Of a DNA stretch of 64,000 nt, positions 35,362-42,805 are shown piece after piece. Origin of the DNA: Leptospira sp. WS58.C1 (GTDB taxonomy: Bacteria > Spirochaetota > Leptospiria > Leptospirales > Leptospiraceae). Position numbers and translations under genes: made by a program. Under the pieces are notes generated by a model. That model saw only the letters and a list, made by a program, of their open reading frames with translations, did no database searches and had not been told where the DNA came from. Position 1 is the stretch's first letter; every line of letters starts with the position of its first letter. Where the stretch lies: assembly GCF_040833995.1 (NCBI RefSeq), contig NZ_CP162138.1, forward strand, positions 248,001 to 312,000, read 5' to 3'.

Positions 35362-35514
35362 GCATAACGACCAAGCCTAGCCGACGTTTCGCGAGTCCGA
35401 AGGACTTGGCGCGAGGCTTGCTTAGCAAGACGAGTGACAAAGCGAAATGTGCCGTAGGCCAAGCAAGGGTCGCGTAGCGAGCCCGAAGCGCTGCGGCTGA
35501 GGCGACAGTTATGC
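35362..35514 (-). repeat. attC-39
   Basis: R boxes GCATAAC and GTTATGC, arm class B. Confidence 0.9.
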
Positions 35515-35528
35515 GCAGTAATGTCGTT

Positions 35529-36161
35529 CTACATTGAATGGCCCATATTAGAAATGGTTTTCTGAAGCCTCTCTACAACAACGAGAAGCATCACCGCTGA
35601 AAGTAAATTTATGAGAAAATATATTAATTTAAAAACGAAGAACATAACGTCTCCACTACCTAATGTAAATAGATGATGACCCTCCAGGAATAAGACGGAA
35701 GTCAAAAAATACTTATTAATCTCAGGGTCTAACAATAGTGCTTTTGCATATTTAGCTAGATTGTTAAAACTCCTAGCAGCAATAAAAGGTATCAGAATAC
35801 ACAAAAAAAGTAACATCACAACAAAGCTTAACACAAATAGCGTATACTTCCCTAAATTGTAAGATCCGTTAATTAACAGAATTAGAACTTCCAAACATAA
35901 ATATGTAAGCCAGCCAGCTATAAATACAAAAGAAAAGTACTTATAGCTAACAGTTTTTTCAGGAAAATTTGGCAAAGTGAGCGTATACACTAATTTTGTA
36001 CAAATGTGAATAGATAATATTATACTTATAGCAATAAAAAGTATGGAAAGGACATGGGGAACAAAAAGAGGAAATAAAAAAGCCACTTCTGTAACTGCAA
36101 ATAAAATAATACCTTGGTAAAAATATTTATTCTTTAGTATTCTTTTTATAATTATTAACAT
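35529..36161 (-). CDS. polytopic membrane protein
   Basis: A 210-aa protein with about six hydrophobic segments (GIILFAVTEVAFLFPLFV, VLSILFIAISIILSIHI, FVFIAGWLTYLCLEVLILLI, LFVLSFVVMLLFLCILIPFI and two more). Unrecognised; the length and topology recall YIP1-like proteins only loosely. Confidence 0.6.
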   Translation of the reverse strand: MLIIIKRILKNKYFYQGIILFAVTEVAFLFPLFVPHVLSILFIAISIILSIHICTKLVYTLTLPNFPEKTVSYKYFSFVFIAGWLTYLCLEVLILLINGSYNLGKYTLFVLSFVVMLLFLCILIPFIAARSFNNLAKYAKALLLDPEINKYFLTSVLFLEGHHLFTLGSGDVMFFVFKLIYFLINLLSAVMLLVVVERLQKTISNMGHSM

Positions 36162-36249
36162 AACCTTATCTCTTCTCTCTATATTGGTTCTATTTAAACT
36201 AAGAATCTGATTTTAAGTATAATTTGCATTTGCAAAGCTACATTATTGC

Positions 36250-36389
36250 GCATAACGACCAAGGTGCTCCGACGTTTGCGATGGCACGAGTTTGCTCTGC
36301 AAACGAAGTGACAGAAGCAAATGTGGCGAAGCCTGGAGCGAGGGTCACGAAGTGAGCCCGAAGCGCAACGGAGGCACCGGAAGTTAGGC
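36250..36389 (-). repeat. attC-40
   Basis: R boxes GCATAAC and GTTAGGC, arm class A'. Confidence 0.9.
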
Positions 36390-36658
36390 GACGTCCGATC
36401 CAAACACGGTGCATCCAATAATTGCATTTTGCAAATTCGGCAAATTGCCGTTACTGTAGAATTCTGTTTTCAGATGGCAAATCCCCGCTCCGAATACGGC
36501 AACAGTTAAAAACTTTTACTGCAATCACATTAACTGGATGAAACTCAAATCTCGGCAACAGAGCATCAAAGGAGCGGATAAACCTGAGAAAAATTTACTA
36601 CGGCTCTATCTAAAAGATATTTAACCCTAAATAAAAAGAAAGAAGTTATCGGATGTCC
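36390..36658. other. ORF-less cassette 2 (homologue of ORF-less cassette 1)
   Basis: 269 bp without a usable ORF. Aligns over its whole length with 19271-19540. CGGCAAATTGCCG forms a short hairpin here where copy 1 has CAGTAAATTGACA. Two G-G-C-A-(A/C)-C-A-G blocks are kept in both, and the flanking attC-40 and attC-20 also resemble each other. Confidence 0.6.
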
Positions 36659-36797
36659 GCCTAACGACCAAGGTGTTCCGACGTTCGCAACGGCACGAGT
36701 TTGCTTTGCAAACGAAGTGACGGAAGCGAATGTGGCGAAGCCCAAGCAAGGGTTGCGCAGCAAGCCCGCAGCGCTGCGGAAGCACCGAAAGTTAGGC
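36659..36797 (-). repeat. attC-41
   Basis: R boxes GCCTAAC and GTTAGGC, arm class A. Confidence 0.9.
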
Positions 36798-36832
36798 GCA
36801 GTATGGGCTACTTAATCGGAAGTAATCCTGAA

Positions 36833-37207
36833 CTACTTTTTCGGGAAATATTTAACACCATCTAAACCAATAAAATCTTCGTCTTGAGTCCATAATATTG
36901 CATTATACTTACGAGCTGTTGCTAAAATAATACTATCAGCCATCGGTATTTTATGATCCTTACTTAATTTTGCGGCGAATATTGAAATGGAAGCATCTAA
37001 ATCTATTACAGCTCCTTGTTGCATATGAGCAATAACTCTCAAAGCACTGTCTTCATCTCTTTCTATATAGATTTTCTTAAACACTTCATACAACGATATA
37101 GTAGGAACAAGGAGTTTATCTGTCTTTTCAATTGCTTCTGAAAATAAATCAGAACGTTTTGTACCAGCAAAATACTCAAGCCAACCTGAAGAATCTACTA
37201 TATTCAA
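36833..37207 (-). CDS. vapC: VapC-family PIN toxin, near-identical paralogue
   Basis: 124 aa, differing from 10310-10684 at only about four residues. NIVDSSGWLEYF, MADSIILATA and TQDEDFIGLD are unchanged. Confidence 0.88.
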   Translation of the reverse strand: MNIVDSSGWLEYFAGTKRSDLFSEAIEKTDKLLVPTISLYEVFKKIYIERDEDSALRVIAHMQQGAVIDLDASISIFAAKLSKDHKIPMADSIILATARKYNAILWTQDEDFIGLDGVKYFPKK

Positions 37208-37410
37208 AGACGGTCCTTATCTCTTTCAATTTTAGTGTCCATTCCATTAAGGAAGCCTTTTAGCTTCTTAATCGGTTCAATTGGAATTAATTCTATTCTA
37301 TTTCCATAAGAGATTACCTCTAAGTGACTACCCACTTTGATTCCTGTTTTTTCACGTATCTCCTTAGGAATAACTACTTGAAATTTAGGCGAAATAACAA
37401 CTTTGCTCAT
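37204..37410 (-). CDS. vapB: VapB-type AbrB antitoxin, near-identical paralogue
   Basis: 68 aa, one or two residues different from 10681-10887; overlaps vapC by 4 bp. Confidence 0.87.
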   Translation of the reverse strand: MSKVVISPKFQVVIPKEIREKTGIKVGSHLEVISYGNRIELIPIEPIKKLKGFLNGMDTKIERDKDRL

Positions 37411-37501
37411 ATATCGATACTAACATCGTAAGACATATTGTCTATCGATATTTCTTTACGCTTTAGTATTTTTACCAACGCAAAATTTTAGCCCATATTG
37501 C

Positions 37502-37655
37502 GCCTAACGACCAAGGTGTTCCGACGTTTCGCGAGTGCGCAAGCACTTGGCGCGAGGCTTGCCCCGCAAGACGAGTGACAAAGCGAAATGTGCCGTAGGC
37601 CAAGCAAGGGTCGCGTAGCGATCCCGCAGCGCTGCGGAAGCACCGACAGTTAGGC
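37502..37655 (-). repeat. attC-42
   Basis: R boxes GCCTAAC and GTTAGGC, arm class A. Confidence 0.9.
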
Positions 37656-37680
37656 GGAGTCATTGGCCGATAAGAAAATG

Positions 37681-38412
37681 TTAATACCCTTTCGGGATTA
37701 ACTTGGCTCTATATACTTTTACTGAATTTTCTGACCAAACAATAATATTAATATATGAGTTTGGTCGTATTTCTTTACTGTATTTCTTTATAAATTCGGA
37801 AGATGCTTCTATCACTTTTGGAACATCGCTATAAAGTGAATCATCCAAAAGATACAATATTTCTATATTTGCCGTCTTGCCCATCATATGATTGATTAAA
37901 GGCAATTGCCTATTCTTATCCTTTAGTTTTCCTTTCAAATCGGCATTTGCAGATTGCGGAGAATAGACTTGGCAAAGGTGCAAACTAACGACCTGTTTAT
38001 CTTTTTTGACAAACAAAAGACGATCGATATCTACAGTCTCCTTTTCACGATCTGGAATAGATGAATGCGACCTAAAAGCCCAATCACCTTTACCATTTGT
38101 TGGATCCTGTCCAAAAGGATTTATTTGTATAGCTTCACCTATTTTTGGGTTAGTATCTCCTATAACTTCCGTTGCGAGGACTTTACCCAAAGCCCATACA
38201 GCTGCATCTTCTTTTACTTTTGGTGAAACTTTAGAATCTCTTTGATAAAATTTCGTATATTCAGACTCATCATCAACGAAACCCGGAATACTTATTCTTT
38301 CATCGAAAAATTCTGGTTTACGCTCCCTCAAAAATTCTTCTATGCTTCTTCCTTCCTCAAACTCATAGATAACAAAATCTATTTTATTCAGATTTAGCTC
38401 TATCTTTTTCAT
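37681..38412 (-). CDS. unknown soluble protein
   Basis: A 243-aa protein. AIQINPFGQDPTNGKGDWAF and VVSLHLCQVYSPQSANADL are distinctive but I cannot assign them. A possible D-x-K pair (VDIDRLLFVKKDK) is too weak to claim a nuclease. Single-gene cassette. Confidence 0.55.
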   Translation of the reverse strand: MKKIELNLNKIDFVIYEFEEGRSIEEFLRERKPEFFDERISIPGFVDDESEYTKFYQRDSKVSPKVKEDAAVWALGKVLATEVIGDTNPKIGEAIQINPFGQDPTNGKGDWAFRSHSSIPDREKETVDIDRLLFVKKDKQVVSLHLCQVYSPQSANADLKGKLKDKNRQLPLINHMMGKTANIEILYLLDDSLYSDVPKVIEASSEFIKKYSKEIRPNSYINIIVWSENSVKVYRAKLIPKGY

Positions 38413-38451
38413 CTAAAATTGTAATGAACGAAATAATTTGCCAATGATTGC

Positions 38452-38605
38452 GCCTAACGACCAAGGTGTTCCGACGTTTTGCGAGTCCGAAGGACTTGGC
38501 ACGAGACTTGCCACTGCAAGACGAGTGACAAAGCAAAATGTGCCGAAGGCCAAGCGAGAGTTGCGAAGCAAGCTCGAAGCGCCGCGGAAGCACCGATAGT
38601 TATGC
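38452..38605 (-). repeat. attC-43
   Basis: R boxes GCCTAAC and GTTATGC, arm class A. Confidence 0.9.
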
Positions 38606-38620
38606 GTCGTATTGATACTT

Positions 38621-38926
38621 TTAGTCACCTGCAGTAGCATAACCAGTGACTGAAATACATCTCATAAAAAAGTAAAATTCGTCAGTAAATTTCGCATTCT
38701 TAAGTCCTTTTTTTCCGGGCGCATGCCTCAAAGCTTCTGCGATCGCGAGATTCATCAAAGGATGCTGTTCGGAATTGAAAAATGGACAATGCCTACCAAA
38801 GACGAATATATCTTTATCACTTACACTACTCGGGTTCATATCTATAACCTTATAGTAGCCCCAGCTACTAGTAGTTCCACAATTTGAAATTAAGGAAACG
38901 AGAATTATAATAGATAGCCTAATCAA
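38621..38926 (-). CDS. small putative lipoprotein (second of two)
   Basis: A 101-aa protein, IRLSIIILVSLISNCGTTSS, a clear lipobox-like start. The mature part (YYKVIDMNPSSVSDKDIFVFGRHCPFF) shares the pattern -I-M/L-S-(S)-x-x-D-x-x-x-F/Y-C/G-R with the gene upstream, so the two may be tandem paralogues. Overlaps it by 8 bp. Confidence 0.6.
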   Translation of the reverse strand: MIRLSIIILVSLISNCGTTSSWGYYKVIDMNPSSVSDKDIFVFGRHCPFFNSEQHPLMNLAIAEALRHAPGKKGLKNAKFTDEFYFFMRCISVTGYATAGD

Positions 38927-39209
38927 TTAATCTTTTTTCCTTTTCGACATAGTATATTAATACACACGGCGGCAGAAACTTATTGCTATACATAATTTCT
39001 AGATTTTCGATCCTTGTTTTACCTGTAGATTTTTTCAATTCTTCCAAAGAATCACCAATAATGGTCGGATACCGACCACAATACTTAAATTCTTTGACAT
39101 CTGCTTGCTGGTTAAAAGGTTTTGTTTCAGATAATTCTATATAACCAATGGTTTTAGACATCGGGAAACAAGAAGCGAAGAAAAAAGCACTTAGGATTAA
39201 TATTCTCAC
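38919..39209 (-). CDS. small putative lipoprotein (first of two)
   Basis: With the GTG start at 39207-39209 the protein is 96 aa: RILILSAFFFASC is a typical spirochaetal lipoprotein signal. An ATG at 39248 in the attC R box would add 13 residues and would depend on which cassette lies upstream. IGYIELSETKPF and VKEFKYCGRYP parallel the downstream gene. Confidence 0.55.
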   Translation of the reverse strand: MRILILSAFFFASCFPMSKTIGYIELSETKPFNQQADVKEFKYCGRYPTIIGDSLEELKKSTGKTRIENLEIMYSNKFLPPCVLIYYVEKEKRLID

Positions 39210-39244
39210 TAGTTTGCTTATTATAAATATTTTTTCAATATGAC

Positions 39245-39385
39245 GCATAACGACCAAGCCTAGCCGACGTTTGCAATGGCACGAGTTTGCTTTGCAAACG
39301 AAGTGACAGAAGCAAATGTGCCGTAGGCCAAGCAAGGGTCGCTTTTAGCGATCCCGCAGCGCTGCGGCTGAGGCGAAAGTTATGC
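39245..39385 (-). repeat. attC-44
   Basis: R boxes GCATAAC and GTTATGC, arm class B. Confidence 0.9.
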
Positions 39386-39395
39386 GCCGTGCTTA

Positions 39396-40481
39396 TTATA
39401 ATTGCAGTAATGCCGTTAAATTTATTTCTTCTATATTATCAATAGGTTCCCAAATTTCACTTTCTGGCTTTCTTCGAATAGCTAATGGAATCTTTATATC
39501 TCCTTTCATAAATGAAATTCCCCTTTCTGTAAGTTTAATTGGTAAACCTTTACCAGGTTTTTCTATTAAAGCCCAAGCCGGCTTATAACTTAATTTTGAA
39601 TAAGTTGTATAAACAGAACGTCCAAGTAAAAACAGTTCATCAACAGATTTCGAAGTTGGATTTCCTTCATTCCATAGAGAAAGCAAAACATCCCGGTGAC
39701 TTTTTTGCATCGTTTCTTCTCGCGGTTGAAAGAAAGCATTACGAACAATACTAAAATCCGGCAACGTATCACCTATAAATAGTAATGGTTTAATATCTGT
39801 CCATCTTTCAGCCTCTTTGCGGATTTCTGCAAAAAGATCCTTCAATGATAATTCTTCTTTCCTCTTAAGTTTCGCATTATTCCCGACTGCACTTGCAACA
39901 GAAACCAAAAGTTCACAAAAAGGTCCACCATGTTTGCCATCAGGCGTTGTCTCATACTTTCTCGACGAACACAATAATGCATAGGAACTAGCGACTTCTC
40001 TCTGGATATTCTTTTTTAGCTCAGTTAAAGACCTATTAATTTGATCCCCAGCTTGACCACTATAACACGAATCTAAAATAAAGACTGGATCCACAGCAAC
40101 GAGCGACAATGTTTCCACTATATCGCTGAATCTCAGTAAATCTAAAGGAATCGCTGTCGACTTTTCCTCGATAATGTTTGTCTCCTTTAAACAAAGACCA
40201 TAATCATTATTGCCGAGAGGAACCCCATGACCTGAGAAATACAACACAAGTATGTCATTATCAGCAGTGCGGCCAAATGCATATTGTGATAAATGACTCC
40301 TTAATTCACTTGAATTTGGATTAATTATTCTTTTTACTTTACTATCCGGATATAGTTTCGTTTCTTCATTTTCAACCAAAAGTTTGTAAAGCTTATCAAC
40401 ATCTTTCTTGGGTCCTTGAAGCGATGGCAAATTGATATACTCCTCGACTCCAATTAAAAATATAGTAACTCTATCTTTCAT
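39396..40481 (-). CDS. caspase-like cysteine protease (metacaspase)
   Basis: From the ATG at 40481 the product is 361 aa. The N-terminal 230 residues are a caspase fold: FLIGVEEYINLPSLQGPKKDV, the catalytic histidine in YFSGHGVPLG (about residue 85) and the catalytic cysteine in FILDSCYSGQ (about residue 139), then SSYALLCSSRKYE. The C-terminal 120 residues (ERWTDIKPLLFIGD, LLSLWNEGNP, GKGLPIKLTERG) are unrecognised and could be substrate- or partner-binding. Prokaryotic caspases act as suicide effectors in several anti-phage systems; this cassette has no visible partner gene. Confidence 0.85.
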   Translation of the reverse strand: MKDRVTIFLIGVEEYINLPSLQGPKKDVDKLYKLLVENEETKLYPDSKVKRIINPNSSELRSHLSQYAFGRTADNDILVLYFSGHGVPLGNNDYGLCLKETNIIEEKSTAIPLDLLRFSDIVETLSLVAVDPVFILDSCYSGQAGDQINRSLTELKKNIQREVASSYALLCSSRKYETTPDGKHGGPFCELLVSVASAVGNNAKLKRKEELSLKDLFAEIRKEAERWTDIKPLLFIGDTLPDFSIVRNAFFQPREETMQKSHRDVLLSLWNEGNPTSKSVDELFLLGRSVYTTYSKLSYKPAWALIEKPGKGLPIKLTERGISFMKGDIKIPLAIRRKPESEIWEPIDNIEEINLTALLQL

Positions 40482-40527
40482 AAAATTTGAATAGTTACGG
40501 CTTAATAAAGAAAATTCTAAGTATGGC

Positions 40528-40667
40528 GCATAACGACCAAGGTGTTCCGACGTTTGCAATGGCGCGAGGCTTGCTCTGCAAGACGAGTGACAGACGCAAA
40601 TGTGGCGAAGCCCAAGCGAGAGTTGCGAAGCAAGCTCGAAGCGCTGCGGAAGCACCGAAAGTTATCC
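40528..40667 (-). repeat. attC-45
   Basis: R boxes GCATAAC and GTTATCC, arm class A. Confidence 0.9.
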
Positions 40668-40686
40668 GACGTTTCAGCCACTATTC

Positions 40687-40902
40687 CTAAAAATTTCGCA
40701 CGCTTCGAAGCAGAAGAATTCAGTTAAAAAACTCTGTCCGCCCTCAACGCTATCCTCAAAAACCAACAAAGCCAGAATCGCAAGATGCACCTCAAAGAGT
40801 ACGACGGCTATTAAGAAATAGCAGCTAATTAATTAGCAAGCATCCAAGCACTCGAACCTATATTACAAAAACCTTTAATTGAAAAACAAACAAAAAATAA
40901 TT
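40687..40902 (+). pseudogene. possible decayed coding sequence in a 250-bp cassette
   Basis: One plus-strand frame reads protein-like (KNFARFEAEEFS, then KTLSALNAILKNQQSQNRK, HLKEYDGY, LASIQALEPILQKPLI) but is cut by three TAA codons. All three stops are TAA, so single changes from codons such as CAA, GAA or AAA would explain them. No other ORF fills the cassette. Confidence 0.35.
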
Positions 40903-40918
40903 TTTGGCTGAAATGTTC

Positions 40919-41069
40919 GGATAACGACCAGTAATTGTCGAAGTTCCGCGCGTCCGAAGGACTTGGCGCGAGGCTTGCTTTGCAAGACGAGTGACAAAGC
41001 GGAATTTGGCGTAGCCCAAGCAAGGGTCGCGAAGCGATCCCGAAGCGCCGCGACAATTTTTAGTTATCT
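40919..41069 (-). repeat. attC-46 (divergent, left border of giant cassette)
   Basis: R boxes GGATAAC and GTTATCT. Arm class F, found once: AATTGTCG faces CGACAATT with no bulged G, and the inner arm reads GTTCCGCG/CGCGGAAT. The outer and inner stems are compensated, so it should still fold. Confidence 0.85.
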
Positions 41070-41102
41070 GCTGTGCCGCGCCCCAAATGTCTAATCGGCG
41101 TA

Positions 41103-41114
41103 GCCATGGAAGGC
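41103..41114 (+). repeat. CANGGANG hairpin, left end of the giant cassette
   Basis: GCC/GGC stem with loop ATGGAA, 33 bp after attC-46; an outer CGGC/GCCG pair extends it. Confidence 0.6.
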
Positions 41115-41142
41115 GAAGCCGGTTAGGAAATGCCAACAGAAC

Positions 41143-41472
41143 TTACTTCTTTTTATTTATCCTTTTATCTTTTATTTTTTGATAAAGTTCGGGCGGCGTT
41201 AAGTGATCCAGTTCCATAAGGTTTCTATAATTTGCTAGAAAATCCAAAATGCTCGGACGCAGACTTTCCTTTTTATCTTTTCCTGATAATTTTCTTTGTA
41301 AGTCAAGTTTAGTTAATTCAAGAGCGTGAGAACGCCATTGGCTTTCTTTATCTTGCTTATCTCTTTCTTTAGAGTACTTTTTACTTATTAATGCCCCTGC
41401 TATCCCAACAACTAATGCAGAAGATAAAGTACCCGTGGCTGTAATTATTGCAGCAATGACTTCCTTTTCCAT
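41143..41472 (-). CDS. small single-pass membrane protein
   Basis: A 109-aa protein with one N-terminal membrane segment (AAIITATGTLSSALVVGIAGALI) and a charged, helical C-terminal part. Last gene of the giant cassette; its start overlaps the preceding stop as TAATG, so it is translationally coupled to 41472-41756. Not recognised. Confidence 0.6.
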   Translation of the reverse strand: MEKEVIAAIITATGTLSSALVVGIAGALISKKYSKERDKQDKESQWRSHALELTKLDLQRKLSGKDKKESLRPSILDFLANYRNLMELDHLTPPELYQKIKDKRINKKK

Positions 41473-41756
41473 TATGAATACAAAAAATCACTTCTTACCA
41501 GAAAGGTAAATGATTCTGAAATATCTGCACCGGTATTCGAGTATGATATTTCTAATCTTCCCGGCCCAAATTTTCTATCAAGTGGAATCACGTCATAGCA
41601 AGGTGGGTCAGGGCATTCAAAGGTTTTCTTATATACTATTCGATTATTCAGTTTTGCGATAATAGTATGTTTAGAAAATCTATTTCCGTCCCTATGTCTT
41701 TGAATCGTAAACTCAAAATTTTTTCCAAGTATAGGTTCTCCATTAAACTTGATCAT
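41472..41756 (-). CDS. small unknown protein
   Basis: A 94-aa beta-rich protein (LGKNFEFTIQRHRDGNRF, RLEISYSNTGADISESFTF). Coupled to the membrane protein that follows. Lies 51 bp downstream of the XRE regulator gene, probably in the same transcript. Confidence 0.55.
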   Translation of the reverse strand: MIKFNGEPILGKNFEFTIQRHRDGNRFSKHTIIAKLNNRIVYKKTFECPDPPCYDVIPLDRKFGPGRLEISYSNTGADISESFTFLVRSDFLYS

Positions 41757-41807
41757 AGAACTTACCTCGTACTCTTTTTATAGAGATTTGATTTAAGAAT
41801 TGAATGA

Positions 41808-42221
41808 TTACTTCTTTTTGGCAAATTCAGAGGCTACATCAGCGATGATCTTCCGCTGGTCAGGAGAAATTTGCAAAAGCGTTTTTACGATTTCCTTTAA
41901 GCCTTTCGTACTTTTGATCTTACTAAATAGAGTTTTATCCTCATCCATCTGAAAAACCTGTCCTTCATCGGCGGAAGAATACTGAACAGGTTTGATAGGT
42001 TTGGAATCATCTAAAAGCCAATCGAGGTTTACCTTGTATCTTTCCTTAAAAGTAGTGAGAAACGCTTGAGAAAGCGATTCCACCCTACCTTGGATAATAT
42101 TGTTCAACCCAGCGGGAGAGATATTTAGCCCGGGAGCAGCCTCTTTTTGACTTTCGCCATGATCTTCTAAAACTGTTTGCACCTTCTTTCCGATTAGTTT
42201 TTCAGTTTTCTTTGAAGTCAT
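41808..42221 (-). CDS. XRE/Cro-CI transcription regulator
   Basis: A 137-aa protein with an N-terminal HTH (GESQKEAAPGLNISPAGLNNII, then GRVESLSQAFLTTF) and a helical C-terminus. Divergent from the XRE gene at 42315 with inverted repeats between them, an arrangement like a phage-type switch or a defence-island controller. Confidence 0.8.
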   Translation of the reverse strand: MTSKKTEKLIGKKVQTVLEDHGESQKEAAPGLNISPAGLNNIIQGRVESLSQAFLTTFKERYKVNLDWLLDDSKPIKPVQYSSADEGQVFQMDEDKTLFSKIKSTKGLKEIVKTLLQISPDQRKIIADVASEFAKKK

Positions 42222-42226
42222 TAAAA

Positions 42227-42275
42227 ATACACTAATAATTTATTTTATATTGACATTAATTCACTCATAGTGTAT
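42227..42275. promoter_or_regulatory. operator arms between the divergent XRE genes
   Basis: ATACACTA at 42227-42234 and TAGTGTAT at 42268-42275 form an inverted repeat spanning the divergent promoter region. Confidence 0.55.
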
Positions 42276-42278
42276 TAA
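42250..42278 (+). promoter_or_regulatory. promoter of the plus-strand XRE gene
   Basis: TTGACA, 17-bp spacer, TATTAA. The right operator arm overlaps the -10 region, so repression of this promoter is likely. Confidence 0.55.
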
Positions 42279-42314
42279 TGTATTTACCGATACCCGGGCA
42301 CAGAATTAGTTTTC

Positions 42315-42704
42315 ATGGCATCTCCTTATCCGAAAAGCAGAAAAAGATCTATTCAAAGGCGTTCCATTGCGCCAGAAGAGGCAAATGCAGATGTCCTCCT
42401 ACTTGCATGTGTTCTTCCAGAATGGAAAGTCTCGGAAAAGGAAAAGAAATACTTCTGCGAAGCATTAAGGAATGCCAGAAAGGAAGCGGGACTTACTCAA
42501 GCCGAAGTAGCAGAAAAATTAAAAAGAAGTCCAAGTCATGTTTCAAAAATAGAATTAGGATTCAGGCGTTTGTTTATAGATGAGTTCTTAGTCTTATATC
42601 GGCTCTATGATAAACCTACTATTTATTTTTATGCGTCTTTTATAAGAAGTGATCTTGTAGAGCAAAGTGAGAAGGCCCGAGTAAAATCTGCGAAGCAGTT
42701 TTAA
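42315..42704 (+). CDS. XRE-family regulator
   Basis: A 129-aa protein with a central HTH: ALRNARKEAGLTQAEVAEKL, then RSPSHVSKIELGFRRL. The sequence KRSIQRRSIAPEEANADVL upstream is a helical arm. The only plus-strand gene of the giant cassette; it converges on herA. Confidence 0.82.
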   Translation: MASPYPKSRKRSIQRRSIAPEEANADVLLLACVLPEWKVSEKEKKYFCEALRNARKEAGLTQAEVAEKLKRSPSHVSKIELGFRRLFIDEFLVLYRLYDKPTIYFYASFIRSDLVEQSEKARVKSAKQF

Positions 42705-42746
42705 CGAGGGCGATTAGGACTGGCTAAGAACGGGGGGTTTCTGCGG

Positions 42747-42786
42747 CCCGATCGCGAAGCGTTCGGGTGGACCGGTTCGAAGAACC
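42747..42786. terminator. paired hairpins between convergent genes
   Basis: CCCGATCGC/GCGTTCGGG around GAA (42747-42767, one T-T mismatch), then GGTTC/GAACC around GAA (42774-42786), in the gap between the XRE and herA 3' ends. Both loops are GAA. Termination is inferred from position; no T run is present. Confidence 0.4.
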
Positions 42787-42805
42787 AGGACAAGCATTCA
42801 ACAAT

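Noticed and set aside
40482..40655. Minus-strand open frames beginning MLPQRFELASQLSLGLRHI and similar as gene N-termini
   Set aside because: The same peptide is produced wherever an attC is translated in that frame; real starts lie inside the cassettes.
42706..42805. GC-rich double hairpin as a tRNA
   Set aside because: Two separate stems with GAA loops do not form an acceptor stem, anticodon arm or T arm of normal size.
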